Positions 32,937 through 43,776 of a DNA stretch of 64,000 bases are shown here, in pieces (within the stretch, counting starts at the first letter, position 1; each line of letters starts with the position of its first letter). Both the position numbers and the translations under genes were made by a program. The notes beneath the pieces were generated by a model that was not told the origin of the DNA, ran no database searches, and saw only the letters and a list, made by a program, of their open reading frames with translations. Origin of the DNA: Rhizopus sp. PT2906 (taxonomy: Eukaryota > Mucoromycota > Mucoromycetes > Mucorales > Rhizopodaceae); contig JAMYHX010000023.1 of NCBI GenBank assembly GCA_025529335.1, forward strand, positions 62,001-126,000. The letters run 5' to 3'.

Positions 32937-35532
32937 AGAATCATGATAAATCGAGGTGTATTTATATATTTATCGGAAGGCACGTATCACTTTTTTTTAT
33001 TTATATGTAAAGATAAAAAATCTGTCAATTTTTTTTAGTAAAGATAATTACATCTTTATTTAGTAACCTATCTCTGACACCGAATAATAAAATTTGGTTT
33101 TATATACAGAAATAATCGAAAAGAGGGAAATACGTAAAGAGAGACACTGTTTGGATAAATATAAAGAGATCAAGTTTATCTTGACATATTATAGTATTAG
33201 TGCTACTTTTACTATAGCAATAGTAGTCATAGTGTCAATAGCACAGACATTTATTAGTATTAGTCATATTCAATTCATAAAGATAGTAAATGGAGCTGGA
33301 ATATTATAGAGTCGCTTTTTGTCAACCTTAATTTATTTTTTTAGAGATGATCCGCATTATCCCACCCCTCTTTTATTATGTAATACAATTAAATATCACA
33401 TGCTTCTCAATATCTTTCCGCTTTCTTTAATATAAACATAACAATCAATTCTTGTAATTTCAAATCTATATTTCTATTTCTACTGTACACTCTACATGAC
33501 CATAAAAGTTTTTGTTACTATAACGACGAATTATCTTATCTTTTTTTTTATTCCTCATGATCTGTTGAGCATTGTATAAACTAACTCAGCCGATATCACC
33601 GATAATAAACATTTAAAAATTTTCTATCTCTAAATAAATGACCATTGGCCAGAATGCCCTTGGGTGGTGGCAAATTGTTTTAAACTGAATGGAATATGTT
33701 ATACTTGCTCGTGATTGCGTCAAACGAAAAAAAAAAATTTATGCCATGATAAAAAAAGGAAACGATCACTCAAGGATTACCCTGGATCATGCCACATTTT
33801 GTATATTGTTCATTGCTCCGTCTCTCTTTGATTTCATAATGATTTAAGCCCAATGGAAGAAACAGTAAAGACAAATGAATGAATCATCTTTGTAGATACA
33901 ATCAACAGACGGGGCTATCCTCCCGAACCATGCTTTGATGTTAAGCTTGTGATTTGGATTTTATGGTATACAAATACATGAAGCGCATATAAATAATAAA
34001 TAAATAAAAGAACTGTGGATAGCATGTGTTTGTATGACAAAAAATTGACCTATCTTTTGACATATTTATCTCTTTTTTTTTTTCTTGTTTTCATTTTTTT
34101 TAAAAAAAAATAACGACACTACAACAAACGAATATATCATTGCTGCTTTTTCTTGTTTCATTTCAAACGAAAAAGAAGCTTGTCTTTTATCAAAGGGAAG
34201 CATTCTTTTTTTATGCTCTACGTAATATCATTTGATGCATAGAAGAATCTAGACAAAATACCCTACTATCACGGGTATTAGGGTTGGATACCCCATCGGA
34301 ATCTTTTATGCAGAATGTACCTTGGCTTTTTGTGTACATGCACTCCAGCAATCTCCCTTTATTCTCCTACAAACACATGATTTTTTTTTTACATGTACAT
34401 TATATATAAAACTTATCGGCTGTACAATACATCTTTCAACTCCCTTTTTTAAAGAATATCAGGCCAACTTTATCATCCACTGACACTGTTGCCTAGCCAA
34501 CAGACCATAACAACGCCTAATGCGGGTACCGTGGGTTATTTCTTGTGGTCAATGCTCTTTCAATGCAAATGCATGCAACCTTATTTCCATTGACATGTGA
34601 AGGCGGTTGATTGTGTAACAATCGTGGGTCCCTTCTGAGAACCGCCATGAGGTGGGGGCGAAAAGTATTTTCCATTCACCTTGTAGGTACTTGAGAGATC
34701 AAATTTATTATTAAATACCCTGCTGGTTACACGCAAAAGGGGACTTATTTCTATAGGGTGATAAATATGGACCTGCACTCTATTAAAAAGGCATGTAGAC
34801 TTTATTCAAAATGATAATTTCAGACAAACAAACAACAAAAGAGAGAGAGAGAGAGCTCGTCAGAAGTAAAAGAAATGATTAACAAATAAGTTATTACATT
34901 ATATTAAATACTTGTGTTAAAAGAAAGTTTATAAAGGAAGTAGAAAAAGTGACTAAACTTACAAAGAGTTATTAATATCTTACCAAAGGTGCATCATAAT
35001 GAGCCAACGATAGCTGAGGCCGAAAAAGCAAAGAAGAACGAGAAAAAAGAATAAATGAGCAAGGAAACAGGAGAAGAAGACGGGACCAACTTGATATGAA
35101 TCAAGCTATCGCCAGCTAGCATCGGGTCAGTTTCGATTTATGATCCATAATACCACATGTCAGTTCCTTTTAAGAGTAAGAGATATAACATATCCTAGGG
35201 CTAGCTGAAGCTAGTCTTTCTTTAATCCAAAGAAGAAGAAGAAGAAAAGAAGCCAAAGACTATATATACACTGAATTTCCTTGCAACTTTGTTATAACGT
35301 GTTGACCGCATTATATGAGATCCTGTCTTTTTATTTTATATCTCTCAAAAATATCAAGCTCATTTTATGCATTATTGCATGTTGTCAAATTGCAAACAAT
35401 AAAGAGAAGACTGATAATCAACTAAAATGTAATTGTTGTTGATTTGAAATTATATGCGAATCATTTCTGAAAAAAAAAAAAAAAATAGTACGTATAGACT
35501 TTTTTCAAAAGACATAATTTATTAAATATTTG
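32838..35532. other. Long gene-free region upstream of the Mig1-like gene
   Basis: About 2.7 kb with no supported gene on either strand. It is AT-rich with homopolymer runs, including 27 A at 32907-32933. A GC-box-like GGTGGGGGCG at about 34651-34660 resembles Mig1/CreA targets and could mark self-regulation, although it lies 1.8 kb from the start. A (GA)n run is near 34840. No tRNA-like T-loop was found. Confidence 0.45.
32907..32933. repeat. Poly-A tract upstream of the Mig1-like gene
   Basis: A run of 27 A on the plus strand, 70 bp upstream of the minus-strand start at 32837, so it reads as poly-T in the promoter direction. This is typical of nucleosome-depleted fungal promoters. Confidence 0.75.
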
Positions 35533-37125
35533 CTAAAAAGAAGAGAGATTCACTCGTTGCTGCTGGGTTGCTACAGTAACATGTTTTCGGTGATTTGTCG
35601 AAACAAGCGTGCCATCAGGCTCGAACCAATAAGGGGTAGCAAATTTTTCTCGTAACTCAGTTACAAGTAGGGAAGAGCAGCAGTCCTGCTGCTGCTGTCG
35701 TTGAAGCTGGTCCACATTCGGCACTTTGGACCAATCGATAGTAGCATCCCATCTTCCACTGTTCAGTCCATTGATAAACTCGTCCCATTCGCTATTTGTA
35801 AATGTCAAGTGCAGTTTAGAGCCACTGAGCTCCTTTGTGATCAAAAGGACACCTTGGCCTACTGATTTTGCCAACTGCATCATGCGTTCGCCTACGACAA
35901 TGTTCCTTCTGAACGCTGCCCAATTAGAATCCGTCAGCAGCGGTTCAATCCACGGCCGATACGCCTTCATGTTGGCATTTCGATCATGATCTTTGTTGTC
36001 CTTGGATATAGGAATGATTTCTTTGGGAAAGAGAATAGCAAAAATACGTTGAAACTGCTCAAAAGCAAGGTATAACTGAAAATAGTCTATATTGTAGTAG
36101 ATGCCATTTTGATTCATCCCATTATCCAGGTGTGGTTTTTTGTTTGAATGGTCGGTAAGTATACGAAGCGCAGGTTGCAGCAGTTTCTTTCGTTGTTCAT
36201 CTGTTGTAAATGGATCGACGGGCGCAATGTATGTTTGTTCAATCGCAAACGTAAATGGTTGCGGCATTCTGCTTGCTTTTTGTTCAAGGTCTTTAAACGA
36301 AATCATCCGTAGACGATTAATGATATCATCGCCTGAAAAATAAAGACAAGAGTCAGATAGGTTGTTTCTTCTTTTTTTTTTTTTCTACTTCTTACGTCTT
36401 GATTCAAAATCACCATGTCTGTGTGGGATTTTAGGTTTCTTTATAGGTGTATTTTCCTGTATTGAGTCCGTCGAATGTCGCTTACGCTTGCGCAAAAGAG
36501 ATGCCTGTGTGAGAATGCCTTGTTCGGCATATCGTTGAAGTAGAGCTGGTTCGCGGTTGATACGATCTCCTTGGTAATAAAATCCGCGTTGCTGAGGTTC
36601 CACAATAATATCGGTCTGTTGACCACAAGCTACGAAATCAGTCGCAGACAAGGTAGAGTGTGATGAAAAGGGCGTACCAAAGTTATGGGGCAGTGTTGTA
36701 TACGCTGGACGGAAGGACGGGCGGTATGTTGCTTGAAGGAGCATGTTGTAGCCTGGAGACGCCGCCGAGGCTACAGATGATGAAGAGTCCAGCCATCGCT
36801 GAAGGCTGCTCTCATCTTGGCAACAAGAGACACTTGCAGGTAGTCTCACGCAGTATATATCAGAAACCTCGTCGCAAAAGATAATTCGGTCCTCATGAGC
36901 TGGTTTAATAAACTTGACATGATCACTTAGTGCATAACATAGGCAATAGAATAGCCTGGCAAGCTTCTCTGGCGTTGGCGTCTTTCGTAAGACTTGTTTA
37001 ATGATGCGAAAGAGGTCTAGCAGGTCTTCGTCTGTCAAAATATCCTCTGCAATGGGTTCAAACTCTTGAACCTCAGGGGATAATAAGCATGTATTAAGAT
37101 ATCCTAAATCTTTAAAAACGTTCAT
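35533..37125 (-). CDS. Uncharacterised protein, about 509 aa
   Basis: Two exons (36396-37125, 35533-36332) join in frame through CGC, giving ESRRDDIINRLRMISFKDLE. I do not recognise the family. The N-terminal 100 residues look helical (LLDLFRIIKQVLRKTPTPEK). The middle is Ser/Thr/Pro-rich and ends in a basic stretch (LLRKRKRHSTDS, PIKKPKIPHRHG) that resembles a nuclear signal. The C-terminal 255 residues look like a folded alpha/beta domain (IEPLLTDSNWAAFRRNIVVG, GVLLITKELSGSKLHLTF) with a CAG-type Gln run. No catalytic motif is evident. An in-frame ATG at 37227 would add 34 residues rich in Phe; I prefer 37125 because 37227 lies only 44 bp from the preceding gene's stop and the extra segment looks like untranslated pyrimidine-rich leader. 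Confidence 0.6.
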
Positions 37126-37270
37126 CCAGTGAAAGAAGAAGAAGCAAAATATAAATGGAAAAGAACTTTTCCATCCATTCTCATCGGCGGAAACCCCGTT
37201 TTCTGGAATGCCCGCACTGAGTTTCAACGAGATGATCAGTGTTTAACAAAGGAACGGCCTATTTTTTCCT

Positions 37271-38426
37271 TTATTGAACAGATTGTTTAATTTCCACCGT
37301 CCAGACGACAGGCGAATCAGTATGAATTTCGATCAGATCGCTGTTGAGCACATTACAGGTACTGACAACGCCTCCAAAATGGCATGCAAGGTTGTCTATA
37401 GAAGTTATAAGTTTGTTAGACTTTTTCGGTATTCGTAATTATATTCGGTATATTTCTTCATTCACGTTACTCATATCCCATTTTAGGCCTTTTGAACTAA
37501 TAACAGCTGGTGCTCCGATTGGCATAACTCCGCATGTAGGGCCTATAAGTCATTGGTAAATCTATAAACAGACCCCTTTTTTTTTACTTTTTTTGTTTAC
37601 CTTCCAGATCCAGCCGACAATGTATATGATGTGTGCCCTATGAATGGTTGGGTGTGTACATTGTTGTTGTCAATGAATTATATTTACCTTGTCTAATAAG
37701 ACAGTCAAGTTTTCATCACTCACTAGTATTACTTTTCTCTTAATTTGGTCTTTCAATAGATAAAGTACATGAATACTTGACATGGTTTGATCAAACCTTC
37801 CGCCAAGTGCGGGGGTTGCTACAATGTCATACTATGGAAACAAGTGTTACCAATAGTAATAGTTTGAGTTTTAGTTTTTTTACTATTTCATCTCTTTCTT
37901 GTTCTTTTTCTTGTAAAAGATAAATACACTTCATAAAGTCAGTCGAGTCTTGTTCATGAATCTTTGTAATCTTGACATTCTGTAAAAAAAGGAAAACAAT
38001 TTTTTTCAATGACCCTCTCTTCTTTTGGGTATGTTTGAACTTACTTTAGACTCATAAAATTCTCTGACGTCAGGTCGAATAGAATCCAAATCACCTCTAA
38101 TTTCGTCGGGAATGTATCTACATGAGACCGGGTAAACTAAAGTTGTTTCTAAATGAAAAGGCATCCATTACTGTTCTAGGAGTTGTTTATCATGCTTGAA
38201 CGCGTCATAAAGCCTATTTGATCCTCCATCTGCGAGAAATCTAAGAGATGCTAAAGAAAGACGTCAACATTTAGTGTCCTAAAGAGAGACAGCATGTACC
38301 ATTATGCCAAAGTCGTTGAAATGTGTCAATTTGAACAATGGGCTGGTTTAACACAATTAAACAAAACTTGTTGTTATTGTTTTGTTCTGTTGATAAAATA
38401 CTGGAAAGATGCCAATGAGTTGTCAT
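37271..38426 (-). CDS. THI80: Thiamine pyrophosphokinase
   Basis: Eight short exons on the minus strand (38300-38426, 38172-38250, 38045-38117, 37884-37979, 37688-37831, 37601-37637, 37471-37542, 37271-37395) give about 250 residues, the usual size. The enzyme transfers pyrophosphate from ATP to thiamine to make TPP in the cytosol. Family motifs in order are LIVLNQPI, RFLADGGSNRLYDAF, YIPDEIRGDLDSIRPDV, KITKIHEQDSTDFMKCI, ATPALGGRFDQTMSSIHVLY, GPTCGVMPIGAP, KGLKWDM and FGGVVSTCNVL. The Asp residues in GDLDS and QDSTD are the known catalytic or metal-binding sites. The gene is split so finely that no single open frame exceeds 60-70 codons on the coding strand, so it is easy to miss. Confidence 0.92.
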
Positions 38427-39393
38427 TAATGAACGAAAAAAGTGTTAAAAAAAATGCAAACATTGTATCAGAATAGACCCTTCACAGAATTTCCAAAGAG
38501 GGAAATCAGTTTAAGACAAGGTTTTTTTTAGAAAAAGTTTCCCCTTCCTATCAAAGAAGCACCTCCTTTATTTCTTTGATTGAATAGAATGAAAAATGAT
38601 TATGGAGGTGACTACAGGGAGTAGTAATACGCATTTTTTTTTTTTTTTACAAAGGAGGACATGAGTCCATATCAACGCATACACTTGATATTGTTATGCA
38701 TAATCTCATTGTAAGATCAATATTTAATAAGCATGACTTTCTGTGTTTTCAATTCCAAATATAACAGCGATCAGGATAGTTACATATGCTGTTATTTCCA
38801 ATACTAAAGTCAAATTAAAAAATTAAAAAACGTCATTACTCAGTGAGAGAGAGTAAAATAAACAGAGCTTAAGCTTACTCAACTTGTTCAATACAAGATA
38901 CATCTCGTGCTATTGTCTACAGAAAAGACCTTTGAATTCAGATGATTTGCTTATCTTTTTTGGACGAAAGGTATCAACCAGATTGTAAAAATATAATGAG
39001 CCCCTTTAAGAAAATACAGTTGCGAGACTTTTATACTTAATATGTTTGTAACTTATTAGTTGTCCATGAATGGCGTTTGCTTACATCGATTTAACAAGCC
39101 AGAGCTGTGTAATGCTTTGAAACCGAGACACCAATGCTTCAAAAAACATCCATGATAGTACTGCTTCATTTATTTACAAAAGTATCTTGTCGCACCCTTT
39201 CCGCCGTCCTTGCTGGGATTAATATCACTGTCTCATACAAAGAAAATAGATCTTATCTTTAAAGCTCATTTTTATTTCCGGTAGTTAAAAACTGCAACTA
39301 TGCCAAAACGATGTCACAGCCACTAATAATACAGTCACGTCTTTTTCTTCAAAGGAGGTTGAAGAGCTCTCTTTCTTCAAAGCATACTTTGAA
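38427..39393. other. Divergent intergenic region between thiamine pyrophosphokinase and KTI12
   Basis: Nearly 1 kb of AT-rich sequence. It should hold both promoters. A T-run is at 38635-38649. No TPP-riboswitch-like conserved blocks were recognised near the THI80 start, though a covariance search was not possible. Confidence 0.45.
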
Positions 39394-40345
39394 ATGCCTC
39401 TTATTGTCTTGACAGGATACCCTTCTAGCGGAAAGACTCAAAGAACCAATGAAATTAAAGAATATTTGACAAAAAGACTCGCAGAAGAAAACAAGTCTCT
39501 TAGAATTCACATTATAGACGATCATAGTCTTCATGTATCCAAAGCCGCTTACAAAGGTAAAGGACATGTATAAAAAAAAAAAAGAATAAAACCTTAGAGT
39601 TTTCCTAGATGCCAGAGAAGAGAAAAAGGCTAGAGGTGCACTATTATCAGCTGTAGAAAGATTATTATCAAAAGATGACATTGTTATTGCCGATGGATTG
39701 AATTATATCAAAGGGTTTCGATATCAGCTTTATTGTGTAGCCAGAGCCATTGGTACACCACACTGTGTTGTGCATACGGGTGTTCCTGCTGATATAGCAA
39801 AAGAATGGAACACGAGTAGAAATGATGAAAAATATGATGATATAGTGTACAGCAATGATCATTGTGTTTTTTATAGCTTCTAAACCTTTCACATCTTTAG
39901 GTTTGATGAATTAGTGTCAAGATATGAGGAACCAGATGAACGCAACAGATGGGATTCTCCATTGTTTACTATAATTTATGATGATAAACAAATACCTGGA
40001 GACAAACTATGGGATGCAGTCATTCTCAAGAAGCCACCTCCACCCAACAAGTCTACAGTATCTAAGCCAGTGTCGTCCACTAATTATGTATATGAACTAG
40101 ACAAGGCCACTTTAGAGATCATCAATGCATTTGTTGAACAACAAAAAGAGCTTGGCCCTGGAGGCATGCCAATGACAGTACCTAGATCTACAGTGAAAGT
40201 GATCAATCCGTCACGTACTGTGACCCTGTCTGAACTTCGACGTTTACGTAAACAGTTTGTAACGTATAACAAGATGAATACAACTCTAGATGTGAATCGT
40301 CTTGGTGATGTGTTTGTAGAATACCTTAATACTAATTTGGAATAA
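39394..40345 (+). CDS. KTI12: KTI12, Elongator-associated P-loop protein for tRNA wobble-uridine modification
   Basis: Three exons (39394-39556, 39609-39846, 39901-40345) encode about 281 residues, the family's usual length. KTI12 works with Elongator in making mcm5/ncm5 side chains on U34 of tRNA; it resembles the tRNA kinase PSTK. The P-loop is at the very start (GYPSSGKT). Other family blocks are IIDDHSL, DDIVIADGLNYIKGFRYQLY, SRYEEPDERNRWDSPLFTI and LRRLRKQFVTYNK. The second intron uses a GTACAG donor; this is the only choice found that restores the frame into FDELVSRYEEPD. Its stop is 82 bp before the peroxiredoxin start. Confidence 0.92.
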
Positions 40346-40427
40346 ACAGATAAATTAAACGTTTAAAGGTTGATTTCATTCTATTTTATCTTTTTTCTTT
40401 TTCTTTATAAAAACAACAGTAGTAATA

Positions 40428-41162
40428 ATGGGTAATATAGGGAAGATAATAATCGAAGGGATACTAACCCCCCTACGCAGTCATTCAAATTGCCCGTGTA
40501 CAAAAGCCTGCCCCACCTTTCCGAGCACCTGCGGTTGTGGATGGAAACTTTAAAGATATTTCCCTACAAGACTATCAAGGAAGATACTTGGTGTTCTTTT
40601 GGTATCCTATGGATTTTACATTTGTATGTCCTACAGAAATCATTGCCTTTTCTGATCGTATAGAAGAATTCAGGGGACTGAATTGTGATGTGATAGCTGC
40701 TTCATGCGATTCAGGTATTTTGGGGATTTAAGACGGACTGACATCTCATCGAGTGCAATAGAATATTCCCATTTGGCATGGATAAACACAGAAAGGAAAA
40801 AGGGCGGTCTAGGAAAGATGAATATACCTATACTTGCAGACAAGACAAAAGAAATTGCCAAGATGTATGGTATCTACATTGAGGAACAAGGAATTACGCT
40901 CCGTGGCCTCTTCATTATTGATCCAAGAGGTATAGTTCGTCAGATCACAATAAATGATCTACCTGTGGGTCGCTCAGTGGATGAGACTCTTCGACTGCTG
41001 GAGGCTTTTAGATATACAGATGAGCATGGTGAAGTCTGTCCAGCGAACTGGCAAAAGGGTGATAAGGCTATCAAGCCAGATGTAAGTGCATCTAAAGAAT
41101 ACTTTGCCTCTTTGACAGCGGAAACAGAAATAACGACTACGTCCACTACTACTATTCCTTAA
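40428..41162 (+). CDS. Typical 2-Cys peroxiredoxin (Tsa1/Prx1 type)
   Basis: Three exons (40428-40431, 40481-40714, 40762-41162) encode about 212 residues. The enzyme reduces hydrogen peroxide and organic peroxides, using thioredoxin. The peroxidatic Cys is Cys51 in DFTFVCPTEI and the resolving Cys is in GEVCPANW. Conserved context includes SCDSEYSHLAW, PILADKTKEIAKMYGI and GLFIIDPRGIVRQITIND. The first coding exon is only ATGG; joined to exon 2 it gives MVIQIARVQKPAPPF, which matches the family N-terminus well. There is a C-terminal extension rich in Thr (about 15 residues) beyond the usual end. The GGLG sensitivity motif is present (KKGGLGKMN), suggesting inactivation at high peroxide. Confidence 0.93.
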
Positions 41163-41702
41163 TTTACGATAATAAACACTCTATTTCAATATAGTTACTG
41201 TCGTTGCTTTATCTTGTAATAACTTGTAAATCAATACCCTTTCCTTTCATGATGATAGAGAATCAAATGATAATTGCATTTTAAAAGAGAGCAATTGAGA
41301 CTGCAGGTGCATCAGTGCAAATCATTTGATTTATTTGAAGTTTGTCTTATCATGCATAACCTTATTTACAATAAAGACTAAATATAAGAATAAAAGGAGA
41401 AGAAAGAATGATAGGATTAGTCGCAATAGCAATCTTTTTTTTTTTTTTTTCGTCAAGCTATCAAACGCCCGCAAAACTCCTGACATAAAAGGGAAACAAA
41501 TTTCGAATATTGCAGAGAGTCCCTGCATGAACAACCTACATTACAAAACAATGGTATCCCCCCATAGTCATTCAAACTGCGCCATTTGCCGAATTGGACT
41601 AAAGAAAAAAAAAATGAAACTCCTTGATTGGAAAAGAAACCAGGGCATTGGAGTCTTTTTTTTTTTTTTTTTCTTTTCTGTCAAATCTCTAGCGCGCCAA
41701 TC
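41163..41702. other. Intergenic region upstream of the Tom5-like gene
   Basis: These 540 bp of AT-rich DNA hold two T-runs (about 41435-41450 and 41656-41670). The plus-strand frame 41326-41721 is low-complexity and lacks any motif. Confidence 0.45.
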
Positions 41703-41965
41703 ATGTTTATGCCACAAGTAATTAAATGATTAAACCAACTCAATGTGATGCTCATTCTGTTATTAGCAACCTCAATTAACACCTGAACAAAGAGCATTTC
41801 TTCGTCAACGTACAATTGCAACTGTTTCCAACTTTGCTCTTGTTGTCTTGAGCATTCGTGCCGGTAAGATAATTTAAAAAGGGGGTCAAAAATGACTCGT
41901 ACTGATAATATAAATATATATATATAGCTCCTTTTGTGATTGAACAAGTTAAAAAGTTACTCTAA
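41703..41965 (+). CDS. TOM5: Tom5-like small subunit of the mitochondrial outer-membrane translocase, 49 aa
   Basis: Three exons (41703-41717, 41767-41863, 41928-41965) with canonical borders join to a 49-residue protein starting MFMPQQPQLTPEQR. The C-terminal half is a single membrane segment in the Tom5 pattern: TIATVSNFALVVLS followed by APFVIEQVKKLL and stop. Tom5 is a tail-anchored protein of about 50 residues that helps pass preproteins to Tom40. The gene is too short and too split to be found as a long open frame. Intron 2 contains a (TA)n run. The size, the terminal PFV-x2-VKKL motif and the intron pattern make this a good call, although such short proteins are hard to prove. Confidence 0.7.
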
Positions 41966-42088
41966 AATGTATAAAGCACAAGTCAAAGCCAAATAAAGCA
42001 ATCATTCAATTTTTATATTTAATTCATTCTATTTTCTCTCAGTTGATTTTTTTTTTCTCTTTCTTCTTCTTTTCTCTTTTATTTATTC

Positions 42089-43636
42089 ATGTTTGCCAAG
42101 TCTAAAAGATTTCCTACAGGTAACGACAACAACAGAGACATTATTTAGGGCTTCATTTCTAATTTTTTTTTTTTTTTATGAACTTAGCTGATAAAGACTA
42201 TATTCCAGGACCAGGAGAATATGATGTACCCATCGATGACGGTGGACGCCATAAACGTTATGGATTCCTTTCTCAATCTGATCGGTTCACAGAAGGTACA
42301 CAAAAATGTCAACTTGCATTACATTGACACTATATTTAGAGCATCCTGATGACGATGGTTATTCAACCAGTACATTATCCAGTGAAACGGCACCTAAAAA
42401 AGATAATCCTTATTATAAACAAATACAAAAAGATTATGAAACACTTTTACAAAAATCAAAGCGCATGGAAGCAACCATACAGTCACTCGAACTCGAGAAA
42501 AAGTCAATTCAACTTGACAAGGATATGGAATTGGCAGATGTTCGATCCAAGAATGCAGCCCTTCAAAAGACTGTAACTATCCCTTTTAAGATGACACGCT
42601 TTTAACTCACTTTTAACTTAGATTGCTCGACAAGAAAAGCAATTAAAAACAAACACCTGGCAAAAACGACTGGAGCAACTCGAACTAGATTACGAAAAGA
42701 AATTATCGGAGAAGGAGCAACAGGTGATTGTGTTACAGCAGGATCTCGGTAACAAGGCAACAGAGCTTGAAACAGCACGTCAAGCACATGAGCAGCAGCT
42801 GAAACAGATTTCGGACCAGCTCCGGGAAGCGACTGAGCGTATGAATAGACTCGAACAAGAGACAAAACGTATGTCTTCCCAGATTGTTGACTATGAACGG
42901 ATATGTGCCGAGAATGATGCACAAATTCATGTGCAACAAGAGGAGATACAATCATTACAGGCTCGTATCCAAGAAAATGGTCAAGTCATTCAAGATTTGA
43001 CAACACGGCTAGAGGCAAAGGAAAAAGAGGTCGACACACAACATCATGAGATAGAGCAGCAGGGTGCTCTCATCCAAAGTCTTCAGACCCAGTTCAGGAT
43101 CTACCGTCAACATATGAGTCAGGTGCTTAAAGATCAAAGAGAGACCAAATGCCAGGGTCACTACAGAGAACTCAACAGACTCCTGTCAGAACTGCATGAA
43201 GCCAAAAAATTTATTAACCAACAGGCTATTCATCTTGATAACCTTAAATACGATATCTATTGGCTCAATTCAAGATGTGATAAAGCCGAACAGTCAGTCA
43301 AGGATATGTATCAGGATACACTGGACCAATACAAATTTTATCAACTCTTTTACCATAATAAACTTTTAGTCATGAAGCATGAAAACAAGAAAACACAACA
43401 ACAACAACAACAACAACAACAAAGGATAGCGAGAAAACCCATAAAGAAAGAAATGGAAAGACCCGTTTCTAATTGTAGCTCACAGAGTACATTTTCCTTC
43501 TCAAGTAGATCCACTGTGTCTATACAAGAAGCCGAGCATTTACAAAGTAAGTTGTTTTTTTTTCTTACATGTTTGTCGTTGCTCACTTTTTAATATAGTC
43601 AAAGTGAATCCTCACCTTGGTGCTGTTTCACATTAA
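42089..43636 (+). CDS. Coiled-coil protein with an HMMR-N / SHIPPO-like N-terminus
   Basis: Five exons (42089-42119, 42188-42295, 42340-42572, 42622-43546, 43599-43636) give about 444 residues. The start MFAKSKRFPTADKDYIPGPG, then GEYDVP and YGFLSQSDRF, resembles the N-terminal motif of HMMR (hyaluronan-mediated motility receptor) and PGP-type repeats of SHIPPO proteins, which are linked to microtubules. Residues about 75-330 form a long Glu/Gln/Lys-rich coiled coil with heptads (LEQETKRMSSQIVDYERI). Near residue 375 a CAA tract encodes about ten Gln. The C-terminus is Ser-rich. The likely role is in the spindle or cytoskeleton, by analogy only. Confidence 0.7.
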
Positions 43637-43776
43637 TCTAATACCCTTTTTCTTTATTTACATACAAACATATACCTCTCTTCTTTATTTCCCCACTCTC
43701 TCTCTTTTTCTCACTGTGAATACCATTAAATAAACATATTGATCTGTACAATTTTTTGTTTTTTTACATATTTTGA

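Noticed and set aside
34581..34778. Minus-strand frame of 65 codons in the long intergenic gap
   Set aside because: No motif, no splice support, and length expected by chance.
37126..37227. N-terminal extension of the unknown 509-aa protein from an upstream ATG
   Set aside because: It starts 44 bp from the preceding gene's stop and encodes a Phe-rich run that looks like a pyrimidine-rich leader.
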